Shown: positions 22,948 through 31,414 of the stretch, in pieces
Position numbering within the stretch: position 1 is the first letter of the stretch
How the letters are laid out: every line of letters begins with the position of its first letter
Source of the DNA: Paenibacillus contaminans
Lineage (GTDB): Bacteria > Bacillota > Bacilli > Paenibacillales > NBRC-103111
Assembly (NCBI RefSeq): GCF_003285015.1
Contig: NZ_QMFB01000002.1
Coordinates: 1 to 64,000 of the forward strand
Direction of reading: 5' to 3'
DNA length: 64,000 bases
Made by a program: the position numbers and the translations under genes
Notes under the pieces: generated by a model
What the model was told of the DNA's origin: nothing
Database searches by the model: none
What the model saw: only the letters and a program-made list of their open reading frames with translations

Positions 22948-23308
22948 GTTTTAAATCCCCTTTCGTTTGAATAATATCCTTGAACCCCTTACCGGTTATA
23001 AATGCCGCAGCTGTACCGGCAATCCACCATATCGATTCGTCATCAAGCTCGATCCCTACATATTCACTGAAACCGATCATGATACAGGCAAACAGCAGCG
23101 TGAATAGCTTCGTACTGTTCCAATTCGGATTCTCGCCGCGCCGTAGTTTTGCAATATCGCCAATGATCGTCACGCCGACAAAATTGATTGCCAGTGTGAC
23201 GGATGCGATAATCTGCTGCGGATCAAGGTTCCACAGGAATTTGTTATTCAAGGCGACAGCAATCATCGTAATGAGTGATATTAAAAAGCTGGGCATCGTC
23301 CACTTCAT
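22904..23308 (-). CDS. Probable holin
   Basis: 134 aa with three hydrophobic segments (FLISLITMIAVALNN, IIASVTLAINFVGVTIIGDIA, LFTLLFACIMIGFSEYV, plus a weaker WWIAGTAAAFITG) and a charged C-terminus. Position directly before the amidase with overlapping frames supports a holin. AGGGAGGG lies 8 bases before the ATG, which overlaps the stop of the previous small gene (ATGA). The family was not identified by sequence alone. Confidence 0.7.
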   Translation of the reverse strand: MKWTMPSFLISLITMIAVALNNKFLWNLDPQQIIASVTLAINFVGVTIIGDIAKLRRGENPNWNSTKLFTLLFACIMIGFSEYVGIELDDESIWWIAGTAAAFITGKGFKDIIQTKGDLKHEPTQNNIGGGPAV

Positions 23309-23466
23309 GCAATCTTCCCTCCCGGTCTGTGACCATTGGTTATGATGTTTATAACCTCTACCAACTCGTCTGAGCCTTTCATTGCATCCTCATAGCGCAA
23401 AGGGACCAGCACTTTCTCAGGCTGGCCCGCGGCGTTTATTATCGTTTCTTCGGCGTGTGTGATCAT
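23305..23466 (-). CDS. Small phage protein before the holin
   Basis: 53 aa (MITHAEETIINAAGQPEKVLVPLRYEDAMKGSDELVEVINIITNGHRPGGKIA). Its ATG overlaps the stop of the preceding gene and its stop overlaps the holin start, both as ATGA, and AAAGGAG lies 10 bases before the start. This strict coupling is the evidence for it. Function unknown. Confidence 0.7.
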   Translation of the reverse strand: MITHAEETIINAAGQPEKVLVPLRYEDAMKGSDELVEVINIITNGHRPGGKIA

Positions 23467-26400
23467 CTAGCGACTCCTTTCTGAATTTCTTGGACTGATC
23501 TCGGACGTTCGCCGGTTTGTTGCTCAATATAGCTGATTAAATCAAGAAGATTTTGCAGTTCATCTCGCTGCTGATAATATTGTGATTGTTCAGCGTCGAA
23601 CGGCTTCAACATACTGGAAATGCCCATTGTCGGCATTCTGAACTTTGTATCTTGATCCACTTCTTCCGGCTTCTGCAGGTATCCCGATAAACCGCGTCCT
23701 GGTTGACCAAGCAATTGCTCCAATACATAGGCAGTCTTTGCGTCAACACCGAAATCAGGACCACCGAACGGTACTTGAAATTGCTTCTCTTGGCCTTCGA
23801 ATTTCTCAATCGGCTTGTCATAGAAAAAGTTACGGTTAAGCGATAATTCAGCCGGCAGTTTCACGAGCGAAGAAGTGCTATCAATCAGCATCTTTAGCGG
23901 ATCAGATACCTTTGTTAGATCTCCAATAGGCAATCCTAAACCGAGAAATTTACCTTTTCCATCCTCCCCAGTTACCGGAATTGCGAAACTTTCCTTCATC
24001 CAGTCCGGAACGTTTTCTTCATTGATACCAACAGCTTCCTGAGCGTTTGTACGAAGTTTGTTGATATTTGCGTACTTTCTTGGATCATTGACAAACTGCT
24101 TGAGTTGGAACGGTATGTTGTTTCTCACCCAGCGATAAAATGGTGCGATCCGTGCGGCTACTTCGCTTTCAAAAGGTGTTGTGCGGGAGTAATCAAATTG
24201 AACCTCTCTAACCTTTTTAGCTGCTTGCTCTGGGTTCATTCCTTTATCACGTGCCCACTTATAGAGAGCGAATCGGTTCGTTTGATCGATGAAATCCCCA
24301 AAGTCTCGAGACGTTTCGAATGCATTAAGCGGATTTTTCAGACTCTTTGCTTCTGCCTTTAATCGACCGCCTAGTGTTCCATCAAATTGACTACGCTTTT
24401 CAATGGTCCGGCGTATAGCTTCCTCTGGTTCTTCGCCACGTTTTGCATATTCAACAGCGGATAGTCCGGTCGATCCAAGTCCTTGTTCTCGAAACTCTTT
24501 GAACATAGGAACTTCTTGACCTTTAATCACTGCATTGTATACGTCCTTATCCGCTTGTGCCGTGTACTTTGCAATGTTTGGGATGCTCATTCCGCCAACC
24601 CAGTTATTGAATTTAGCACCTACATCATTTCTTAGGTGGTAAGGAACCGAGAACAGCGCTAGACGCTTCCATCCACTCTGTGCCGTGTCGAAAGCCTTCA
24701 GGAAGGCATTTACTCCTTCATCTGAAGTAAGCTTCTGATAGCGGTCTAGAGCCTGTTTGACGGACTTTGTAACGAGATACTGACCGCCTATTTCCTCTGC
24801 TAATCCTAGTTCCTTGGCGGCTTCATCGTTGATGAATTTATAGTTGTTCGTGTCAATGACTACCGCATTCTTCGACACATCCATTCCCGATTCAAACTTA
24901 CGCGCAAAATTGGTATTCGATAAAACCTGCCGGCGAAAATTTGCTGCATTGGCATAATCAATCAGCTTTTTCTGACCAATTGCCGTAGCGAAAAAAGCAT
25001 TCGGCTCGAAAAAGTTACGGCCAATGCGTTCGTTGATATCTTCAACGCTACCCATTAGCTCGCGGCCTTTTACAACATTTTTGTTCGGTTGTCCAAGTCC
25101 TGAGTTGCCACGATCCATAGGAACAGCTTTGACGTTCTTACGGCGCTTACGTTCTTCGGCCGACAACACATGAGTCATATATCCTTCAAGCTCTTTGATG
25201 CCAATGCCGTTATCAGCAGCCATCTGACGGATCTCATTGTTAGATTCCATCAAACTTTGTGCAGCTTGTTGAACGGCGGGGTCTGTAGAAATCTCCCTTT
25301 CCGTACGCACAGCTTCCTTCTGCATCATAACGGGATTGCGGAGGGATTCTTTCAACTCGTCATTTCTTGTTTTCAATTGCTTTATTTGATCGATGGTTGA
25401 AGATTTAGCTTGCTTTTCCTCAAGCCGTAGAGTATCAAGCCTTGTTTTCAACTCGTCTCTCTGCTTCAAGAGGTAATTAAACGCCGGACTCACGGATACT
25501 TGTCCGAACGCTTTGCTTTGCGCAAGCTCATCGATATCAAGCGGTTTATTCTTCCTTGCATTTAATTGCCTTAATGCTGCGTTCTCACGTGAAAAATATT
25601 GCTTCCTAATGACCTTATCGGTCTTTTCTAACTCTTGGACCGTCTGGCTGATTAGTTGCTTATACTCCCCTTGAGCTGTTCGTGTTAAAGCGCGAGATAT
25701 ATCCTCAACAGGGATGTTATCAGCCGCTGATGCAGGTTGTTTTGGTTTGAACAGCTTTTCAATTTCAGCATCAGTAGATCCCGATTGCTTGAGAATCTTC
25801 TTTAGTTCATCATCGCTTAACGCATCAGCTTCATTTACCTTAGGAACAGAAGTTTCTTCAACATTCTTCGCGGCTTGTTGGTCTGCTTGTTTAGTTGCTG
25901 GTGCTGGAGATTCCCGTTTAAATGTTTGAAGTTCTTTCCCGAGCTCCTTGATCGTGTTGCGATTAGCAAGTATTTCATCAAGCAATTCTTGTTTCTCTGT
26001 TGTTCTCCTTACGCCATCAGGGAATTCGTAGCCTTTCGCGTCTTCAAACTGACGCAAATCCTTCTCGAGTATTCTTCCGACATCTGTACCTTTATCGATT
26101 CCGCCGGCCAATGTTGCAGTATCGGCTATTCGCTTCATACTTTCTTCCGTTTGGAATCGTATGTCGTTCTCGGTTTTTTGTTTTAAGTTTTTGATCGTAT
26201 CGTCTGCCTCGCCAGTCAATGTTTCTCCTAACTTATAATCAGGAACAAACATGCGTCCTAATGCGTCTCTTGTGCCTTCTAAGGCCGGTCTAATCGCATT
26301 CTGGGTAAACTCTGGCGCAACTCTTTCCGCAGCACCTAAAGCCGCTCTTCCTGTTCCTGCAATGCCTTTACCTGCCAATGAAGCGCCTTTTGCAAACACA

Positions 26401-26840
26401 GCACCAGGAATATATGTTGTTGGATCTAGTGCGATATCCAATCCAGTACCGAGAGCAAACTTTCCGAACTTGTTTTCTACGCCAAGTGTCTCAGCCAGGT
26501 CAGCGCCACGTGTTCGATCCTGACCGGAGAATCCGCGCCAAGCTCCTTGTAGTGCGTCACCGCCTTTTATCCCTGTATTAACCGCATTTACCACAGCACT
26601 ACCGGGGCGACCAAGCAGTTCTAGGACATCAAAAAAAGCGTTCTGGCCTTGAGGAAGGTTTGTCGCCTTCTCGAACCAGTTACGCCTGTCAGCATCTTTC
26701 TGTGTATAGCCCGCATCCTCTATTCGAGTGCGGGCGTTTTCGATTTGTTTGTTTACTTTTTCAATGTCATACTTGTTGTCCTCAGTAGATGAAAAAAGCC
26801 CTCTACCTGAACGTCTAACATTCTTATCAAACAACCCCAT
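23463..26840 (-). CDS. Very large phage virion-associated protein, possible internal/ejection protein
   Basis: 1125 aa, largely helical. N-terminal 1-160 is glycine/alanine-rich with hydrophobic stretches (FGKFALGTGLDIALDPTTYIPGAVFAKGASLAGKGIAGTGRAAL); the centre (about 200-560) has long coiled coils (TTEKQELLDEILANRNTIKELGKELQTF; LKQRDELKTRLDTLRLEEKQAK); the C-terminal 600-1000 is globular with FRQQVL and FYRWVRNNIPFQLKQF type segments. Such size, helicity and place between tail and lysis genes suggest an ejection or tail-tip protein of a short-tailed phage. ATG 26840 follows AGTAGGTG; a GTG nine bases earlier is less likely. No named family was recognised. Confidence 0.65.
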   Translation of the reverse strand: MGLFDKNVRRSGRGLFSSTEDNKYDIEKVNKQIENARTRIEDAGYTQKDADRRNWFEKATNLPQGQNAFFDVLELLGRPGSAVVNAVNTGIKGGDALQGAWRGFSGQDRTRGADLAETLGVENKFGKFALGTGLDIALDPTTYIPGAVFAKGASLAGKGIAGTGRAALGAAERVAPEFTQNAIRPALEGTRDALGRMFVPDYKLGETLTGEADDTIKNLKQKTENDIRFQTEESMKRIADTATLAGGIDKGTDVGRILEKDLRQFEDAKGYEFPDGVRRTTEKQELLDEILANRNTIKELGKELQTFKRESPAPATKQADQQAAKNVEETSVPKVNEADALSDDELKKILKQSGSTDAEIEKLFKPKQPASAADNIPVEDISRALTRTAQGEYKQLISQTVQELEKTDKVIRKQYFSRENAALRQLNARKNKPLDIDELAQSKAFGQVSVSPAFNYLLKQRDELKTRLDTLRLEEKQAKSSTIDQIKQLKTRNDELKESLRNPVMMQKEAVRTEREISTDPAVQQAAQSLMESNNEIRQMAADNGIGIKELEGYMTHVLSAEERKRRKNVKAVPMDRGNSGLGQPNKNVVKGRELMGSVEDINERIGRNFFEPNAFFATAIGQKKLIDYANAANFRRQVLSNTNFARKFESGMDVSKNAVVIDTNNYKFINDEAAKELGLAEEIGGQYLVTKSVKQALDRYQKLTSDEGVNAFLKAFDTAQSGWKRLALFSVPYHLRNDVGAKFNNWVGGMSIPNIAKYTAQADKDVYNAVIKGQEVPMFKEFREQGLGSTGLSAVEYAKRGEEPEEAIRRTIEKRSQFDGTLGGRLKAEAKSLKNPLNAFETSRDFGDFIDQTNRFALYKWARDKGMNPEQAAKKVREVQFDYSRTTPFESEVAARIAPFYRWVRNNIPFQLKQFVNDPRKYANINKLRTNAQEAVGINEENVPDWMKESFAIPVTGEDGKGKFLGLGLPIGDLTKVSDPLKMLIDSTSSLVKLPAELSLNRNFFYDKPIEKFEGQEKQFQVPFGGPDFGVDAKTAYVLEQLLGQPGRGLSGYLQKPEEVDQDTKFRMPTMGISSMLKPFDAEQSQYYQQRDELQNLLDLISYIEQQTGERPRSVQEIQKGVAR

Positions 26841-26855
26841 TTGCTGCACCTACTT

Positions 26856-28316
26856 TCATTGGAAAAGCTTTAACGGGTTTAAGTTTACATCCTTAAAATA
26901 GTCAGCCCAGAATTGACCATAGTTTTGAATACCTTGTGGAATCCCCTTTACGGCATCAACGTTTGATTGAACTGATTTACGTGTTCCTTCAACGGATGGT
27001 ATGAGTGATTCTAAGAAACTTTCTGATGGTTGTTGTGATAATCCGCCACTCTTACTCAACAGATAGCTATTGACCGCATTTGCTTCGGACGTATCCCATC
27101 CGTACTTGCTTTTCAGGCCGGCAACAAACGTTTTGATTTCCTCTGGTTTAGCCTTGTTGATATTTAAACCGGAATCTTTTGCCATACCTTCAACGGCAAT
27201 CAAATCGTACTCATCAATCGCAGGAGTGGAGTTTTGTTCATTCTCTAGAGACATTTTTTTAAGCTGGGCTTCCTTGTATCGGTTATCGATATTATCAGGA
27301 TCATTTTGAGCAGCAAGAGCCTTTTCCTTATATGCCTGATCAGCAACAAACTCTTTTTGGCGTTGATTAAGCTGCGCCCACTGTAAGCCTTGCTGAGCTG
27401 CGAATTGTTGTCCTTCTCGTTCGTAATTCGTCCACCAACGGCGATCCTCTTCGCTATCCCGCTGAGCTCGGTATGCTTTTTCTTCAGCCAATTGTTGATC
27501 CGCAACAGCATCACGCTCTTTCTTGTAGGCCGTCTCCTGATCGTACCTTTGATCCCCAATTTCATCACGTTTATCACGATATGCCACGTCTTCTGCACGA
27601 GTCTGATTCCTATATGCAACATCTTCAGCGCGATTCCCTTGATTCGTCATGAAATCAAGCACATCAAACTGATTCCTAAATTGATTCTGACCGCGAGTAT
27701 CATATAGTCCCTGTTGCTGCCCGAGGACACCGATAAGGCTCATAAGATTCCCTAGTTGCTGCTGTTGCTTCGCTTGCTCTGCTGCGATTAGTTGCGGCAC
27801 AACCTGCGTTTCAAGGTACGTATTCGCATCATTCTGCGCATTCTGAGCAAGTCTAGCGAGGTCGCTTGATCTTGCCATACCAGAAGTACCTAACGCCTCT
27901 TGACCGGATCTAATGGCCTGTCCTGCTTGTTTCTGAACCTGTGCTTGTTGTGCTGCGTAATCAGGCGATTGGTAGATTGAGTTACGATCGATCGCTGTGG
28001 GATTCGTAACTTGATTCCTGATTTGAGTAAGCAGGTCATTGAACTGTTGATCATAAGGGTTTACAGTCTGCTGTGGATTCAATACGCTCTGCTGCACGTT
28101 ATAAGCGTTATTTAATTGGTTTACATTGCCTCGAATGCTATTTAGCGTGGATTGATCTGTAAATGTGCTGCCACCACGATTCGCTTGCGGCTTAAACACG
28201 TTTTTACCATCAATGGAAACACTTCCTGTGTTTGGATCGTAGCCGATACGTTCATCCGTTACACCCCAGTCATTCAGTGATTTACGCACTCCTACGTTGT
28301 ACATTTCGTCTGCCAT
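26856..28316 (-). CDS. Glutamine-rich helical virion protein
   Basis: 486 aa. The N-terminus has a short beta part (GVRKSLNDWGVTDERIGYDPNTGSVSIDGKNVF); the rest is Q/A-rich helix with a periodic segment RAEDVAYRNQTRAEDVAYRDKRDEIGDQRYDQETAY continuing for about 75 residues in steps of 10 to 12. The shape suits an internal virion or tail-tube-extending protein, as with the next gene. GGGGGTG lies 6 bases before ATG 28316; the frame is open 12 codons further but without a ribosome site. Function not established. Confidence 0.65.
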   Translation of the reverse strand: MADEMYNVGVRKSLNDWGVTDERIGYDPNTGSVSIDGKNVFKPQANRGGSTFTDQSTLNSIRGNVNQLNNAYNVQQSVLNPQQTVNPYDQQFNDLLTQIRNQVTNPTAIDRNSIYQSPDYAAQQAQVQKQAGQAIRSGQEALGTSGMARSSDLARLAQNAQNDANTYLETQVVPQLIAAEQAKQQQQLGNLMSLIGVLGQQQGLYDTRGQNQFRNQFDVLDFMTNQGNRAEDVAYRNQTRAEDVAYRDKRDEIGDQRYDQETAYKKERDAVADQQLAEEKAYRAQRDSEEDRRWWTNYEREGQQFAAQQGLQWAQLNQRQKEFVADQAYKEKALAAQNDPDNIDNRYKEAQLKKMSLENEQNSTPAIDEYDLIAVEGMAKDSGLNINKAKPEEIKTFVAGLKSKYGWDTSEANAVNSYLLSKSGGLSQQPSESFLESLIPSVEGTRKSVQSNVDAVKGIPQGIQNYGQFWADYFKDVNLNPLKLFQ

Positions 28317-28372
28317 GCTTTCACCCCCAGGGAAATAAAAAGATGCCGTCAATTAAACGGCGCCTCATTGAA

Positions 28373-28552
28373 TTATTCTCTTATCCTCGCAACACACGGA
28401 CCATCAATGACTTGTCGTTCACAGTAGACGGCGTTTCCTATCATTTCTTTTGCAATTTTGGGCTTAATATCTGACTCTCGAACATTACTATCATCACCGT
28501 CCATAAAAATAATGGACAATATAATATATAAAAGAACTTTCATCATTGTCAT
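28373..28552 (-). CDS. Small phage protein with N-terminal hydrophobic segment
   Basis: 59 aa (MTMMKVLLYIILSIIFMDGDDSNVRESD, then IKPKIAKEMIGNAVYCERQVIDGPCVARIRE). One short hydrophobic helix then a charged domain with two cysteines. GGTGGTGG lies 6-9 bases before the ATG at 28552. It sits between tail genes in the right strand, with no overlap. No family recognised. Confidence 0.5.
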   Translation of the reverse strand: MTMMKVLLYIILSIIFMDGDDSNVRESDIKPKIAKEMIGNAVYCERQVIDGPCVARIRE

Positions 28553-28564
28553 AACCACCACCAA

Positions 28565-29260
28565 TTATGTGATTGAAGTTATAATTCCACTCGATACTGT
28601 CACTTCCGTATCTATCGGTCCTCCAAGTGAAGAAGCTACGTAAAAAGTTCCTGATGCACCATTTCCGGCCGACAATGTTCCAATAGCATTGATGTAATTC
28701 GCTTGCACTACTCCTGATAATGCTTCAAATCCAGAAGCCGTTACTTTTTGGTTTACAACTAAACCTTGCGAGCTTCCGATCGTCATAGTTATATGACCAT
28801 CCACATTTAAACCCATATCTCCACTAAGCACAGATATTCGGGCCGAATATCCGCCACCTTGGTTATTAAAAATAATTCCTTTAGAGGTTGGAGACGTTTC
28901 ATTCATGTAGAGGTTATCGCCAATAGTGGCATTTGTACCGACGTCAATCTGAGCATTTGTTGTTATGCTGCCTGCTGTAATAGTGCCCAAGTTCGCAGTA
29001 ATAGCCGACAATTCGTTTACAGTAATTTTTTCAGCAGTCACGGCACCTGCTGCTATTTTTTCAGTTGTTATCGATTCAGCAGCCAGTTTATCCGTAGAAA
29101 TTGAACCGGCAATAATCACGTTTGCATTCAATTCGTCGACATTCAACGTATCAAGATGTGCAAGGAAATCATTCAATTTACGTATATGTCCGTAAACAAA
29201 ATCCGTCAGCTGCTGGACCGTTAAGTTTTCACCTACATTCGAGAATGATGGTACCGGCAT
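28565..29260 (-). CDS. Phage tail fibre-like protein with repeats
   Basis: 231 aa. Residues 48-90 consist of a repeated beta pattern, ISTDKLAAESITTEKIAAGAVTAEKITVNELSA, typical of fibre shafts; the C-terminal half is beta-rich (GGYSARISVLSGDMGLNVDGHITMTIGSSQG). Probable fibre or fibre-associated protein binding the cell or linking to the baseplate. Thirteen bases separate it from the preceding gene. Confidence 0.7.
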   Translation of the reverse strand: MPVPSFSNVGENLTVQQLTDFVYGHIRKLNDFLAHLDTLNVDELNANVIIAGSISTDKLAAESITTEKIAAGAVTAEKITVNELSAITANLGTITAGSITTNAQIDVGTNATIGDNLYMNETSPTSKGIIFNNQGGGYSARISVLSGDMGLNVDGHITMTIGSSQGLVVNQKVTASGFEALSGVVQANYINAIGTLSAGNGASGTFYVASSLGGPIDTEVTVSSGIITSIT

Positions 29261-29272
29261 ATAAAACCTCTC

Positions 29273-30676
29273 CTATCTCTGTACTCTTTGCACTCTGTAA
29301 TAGCGCTGTAATCGCTCGATTTGAACCGGCCCCGTTCCAGTAAGTCTAAACCTCGTCTTGAAGGTTAGGGGCACCGTATCAAGCGGTATTACGCAATTAA
29401 AGCTTTGTGCGTAATCAGCGAACGCAGTAGGGTCGAAGTTGATCGTTTGAAACGAACTGCCGCGATCCTGAGTTGACACACTGGACGTAAGAGTTGTCCC
29501 AGTTTGGAACAATCCTTGTATGTGAAGGTCGAGATAAGTCTTCTCTGCTTCCGGCATACCTTCATCGAACGGTTTCGTTGTAACACTCCATGCGATTGGA
29601 CTGCCTGCGTTTGTCGTACCGTCCAGTTCTTTGAAGGCTTGTCCGCTGCTATCACCCACGTATGGAAAGCCGTTCAGAAACGCGCCATAGCGATAGTTTT
29701 CGTCCAATGCACATACACGCCATATGCCGTATCTTGGATCGAATACAAGGCGTATATTAGGCTCTGTGGCGCTTCCTGTGACGAGGCAGAGGTAATACTT
29801 TAGACCGTCTGTAAAAGCGCAGCATTTTGACACATGAGCCGGATTGATGCTATTCAGGTACGCGCGAATCTTCTGACCAATCGGGGAAGGACGTCCGCCA
29901 TTATAGATATAAACGTCGCGTTCGCCGAGAAAGTACATCTGCTCGTTTATAAGCTGGATGGTTTTGAAACTCACGCATCCGATCGAACTCGATATCTCAA
30001 GTAGCCGGTGCTTTTGGGTTGTCTCACCAGTACCAACAATCTCGGCCATAGCGTCTTTCTTGAAGGCGATGATGGTGTTGGTAAACAGCTTTAAGGCCGT
30101 TACATTCCCACCATTCGGCGTATAGTACTCAAAGAAGCCGGCTGAATCAGGATCAGACCAGTTCGTTTCATCCAGGTATTTTGAAAAGTAAATCGTGCTG
30201 TCCTTCGCCATGAACACCCGCAGTGTATTGTTCGCTATATACTTCCCTTTCGGCGCATCTGACACGTTCAAATCGCTCAACGTCGTGCCGTTCCACGATT
30301 TCACATTGTCGGTCCCGTTTGTCAGAATGAGCTTTCCATTGAAGTTTGTCGCATCCCAATCCACCGCTGTAAACGTTCCGATGATTGGTGTCCACGCCGA
30401 TCCATTCCAATACTGCAATGTCGTTCCTACGGCGCGTACAAGGTGCGTATTGCCATAGTTCGTCAGCAGATAGGTAACAGCGATTCCGCTCGATCCGTAG
30501 GTTGTACGGCCCTTTCTGACCGTCAGAGCAGGGTAATTATCGGTATCGAAACCATATTCCTCAGTCGTTTCGTTATCATTCACAGCAAAAAGGGAGGCAC
30601 CTTGATTCAGCCCTCCCTCAAATGTATTCTCTCCTCTTAGCTTTCGGTTATTGCCTTCTTGGTACATTACGCCCAT
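29273..30676 (-). CDS. Beta-rich head-tail stabilisation protein (P22 gp10-like candidate)
   Basis: 467 aa, almost all beta, with blade-like segments (TLQYWNGSAWTPIIGTFTAVDWDATNFNGKLILTNGTDNVKSWNGTTL; MYFLGERDVYIYNGG; RLVFDPRYGIWRVCALDENYRYGAFLNG). Podovirus proteins of the P22 gp10 type, which plug the portal channel and carry tailspikes, have this size, fold and location. It lies between the adaptor-like protein and the fibre protein. AGGTGATGTA precedes the ATG. The fold assignment is an inference. Confidence 0.6.
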   Translation of the reverse strand: MGVMYQEGNNRKLRGENTFEGGLNQGASLFAVNDNETTEEYGFDTDNYPALTVRKGRTTYGSSGIAVTYLLTNYGNTHLVRAVGTTLQYWNGSAWTPIIGTFTAVDWDATNFNGKLILTNGTDNVKSWNGTTLSDLNVSDAPKGKYIANNTLRVFMAKDSTIYFSKYLDETNWSDPDSAGFFEYYTPNGGNVTALKLFTNTIIAFKKDAMAEIVGTGETTQKHRLLEISSSIGCVSFKTIQLINEQMYFLGERDVYIYNGGRPSPIGQKIRAYLNSINPAHVSKCCAFTDGLKYYLCLVTGSATEPNIRLVFDPRYGIWRVCALDENYRYGAFLNGFPYVGDSSGQAFKELDGTTNAGSPIAWSVTTKPFDEGMPEAEKTYLDLHIQGLFQTGTTLTSSVSTQDRGSSFQTINFDPTAFADYAQSFNCVIPLDTVPLTFKTRFRLTGTGPVQIERLQRYYRVQRVQR

Positions 30677-30680
30677 TACA

Positions 30681-31370
30681 TCACCTCAGATCATCGGGAA
30701 CGAGAGAATATCGATTAGTGCCTCCGAACCTCGTGTATACTGTACCTCTTCGCTTTCTTGGCATGGTATCTCGGACTGAATAGTATTCAGGCAATGATTG
30801 CTTGTAACGCTTCTCGTACTTCAGGAACAGCATGTTGAAGTCGGTCATGAAGTTATTATGGTCAATAATCTCGCCGCGTTCCCTTGCTACTCTTGCTTTC
30901 GCCCCAAGATCCAGCAATTCGTGAAAGTCTTCTTCAAGCTCAGGTATTTGAGATACGTCCGTTAAGCTCGCAGGACGCTTGTTGTAAACGACATATACCT
31001 TTTTTCCTGCTGAAGCAGCATCAGGCATTGGATTCAGAAAAATATTTTCGTTTCCTTGAATCGTATAAAACTTATCAAGCGCGCTTATTTGTTGCGTTGA
31101 TTCGATAGACAAAAACTTTAATTCAATGTATCGTTCGCTGCCGGCTTTTGTCTCGATTGTAATTTGCTTAACTCCAAGTGGGTCGCAGTCAACAGGAAGT
31201 GCGTAGAATGCAAATCCGACTATGGTTGTGAAAACATATGGAGGAGCCTCGTGAGGTACGTCTTGGAATATTTGCCGTTGAGTCGTGTCTATCCACTGAA
31301 TAATTTGTGAATCTTTGAATGTACTCCTGTACAACTTTACGTTAGTTAGAATTTGTTGAACAGTCGACAT
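30681..31370 (-). CDS. Probable head-tail adaptor (tail accessory) protein
   Basis: 229 aa with a helical N-terminus (STVQQILTNVKLYRSTFKDSQIIQWIDTTQRQIFQDV), a beta part (FTTIVGFAFYALPVDCDPLGVKQITIETK), and a helical end before a basic tail (RKRRGTVYTRFGG). The pattern, residues FLNPMPDAA..KKVYVVYNKRPA and position between portal/capsid and stabilisation genes match the gp4/adaptor group of short-tailed phages. It ends four bases before the next gene. Confidence 0.55.
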   Translation of the reverse strand: MSTVQQILTNVKLYRSTFKDSQIIQWIDTTQRQIFQDVPHEAPPYVFTTIVGFAFYALPVDCDPLGVKQITIETKAGSERYIELKFLSIESTQQISALDKFYTIQGNENIFLNPMPDAASAGKKVYVVYNKRPASLTDVSQIPELEEDFHELLDLGAKARVARERGEIIDHNNFMTDFNMLFLKYEKRYKQSLPEYYSVRDTMPRKRRGTVYTRFGGTNRYSLVPDDLR

Positions 31371-31414
31371 CGAAACACCTCTTCTCTATTGCACAGTTTG
31401 GTCCTGAAGAACAG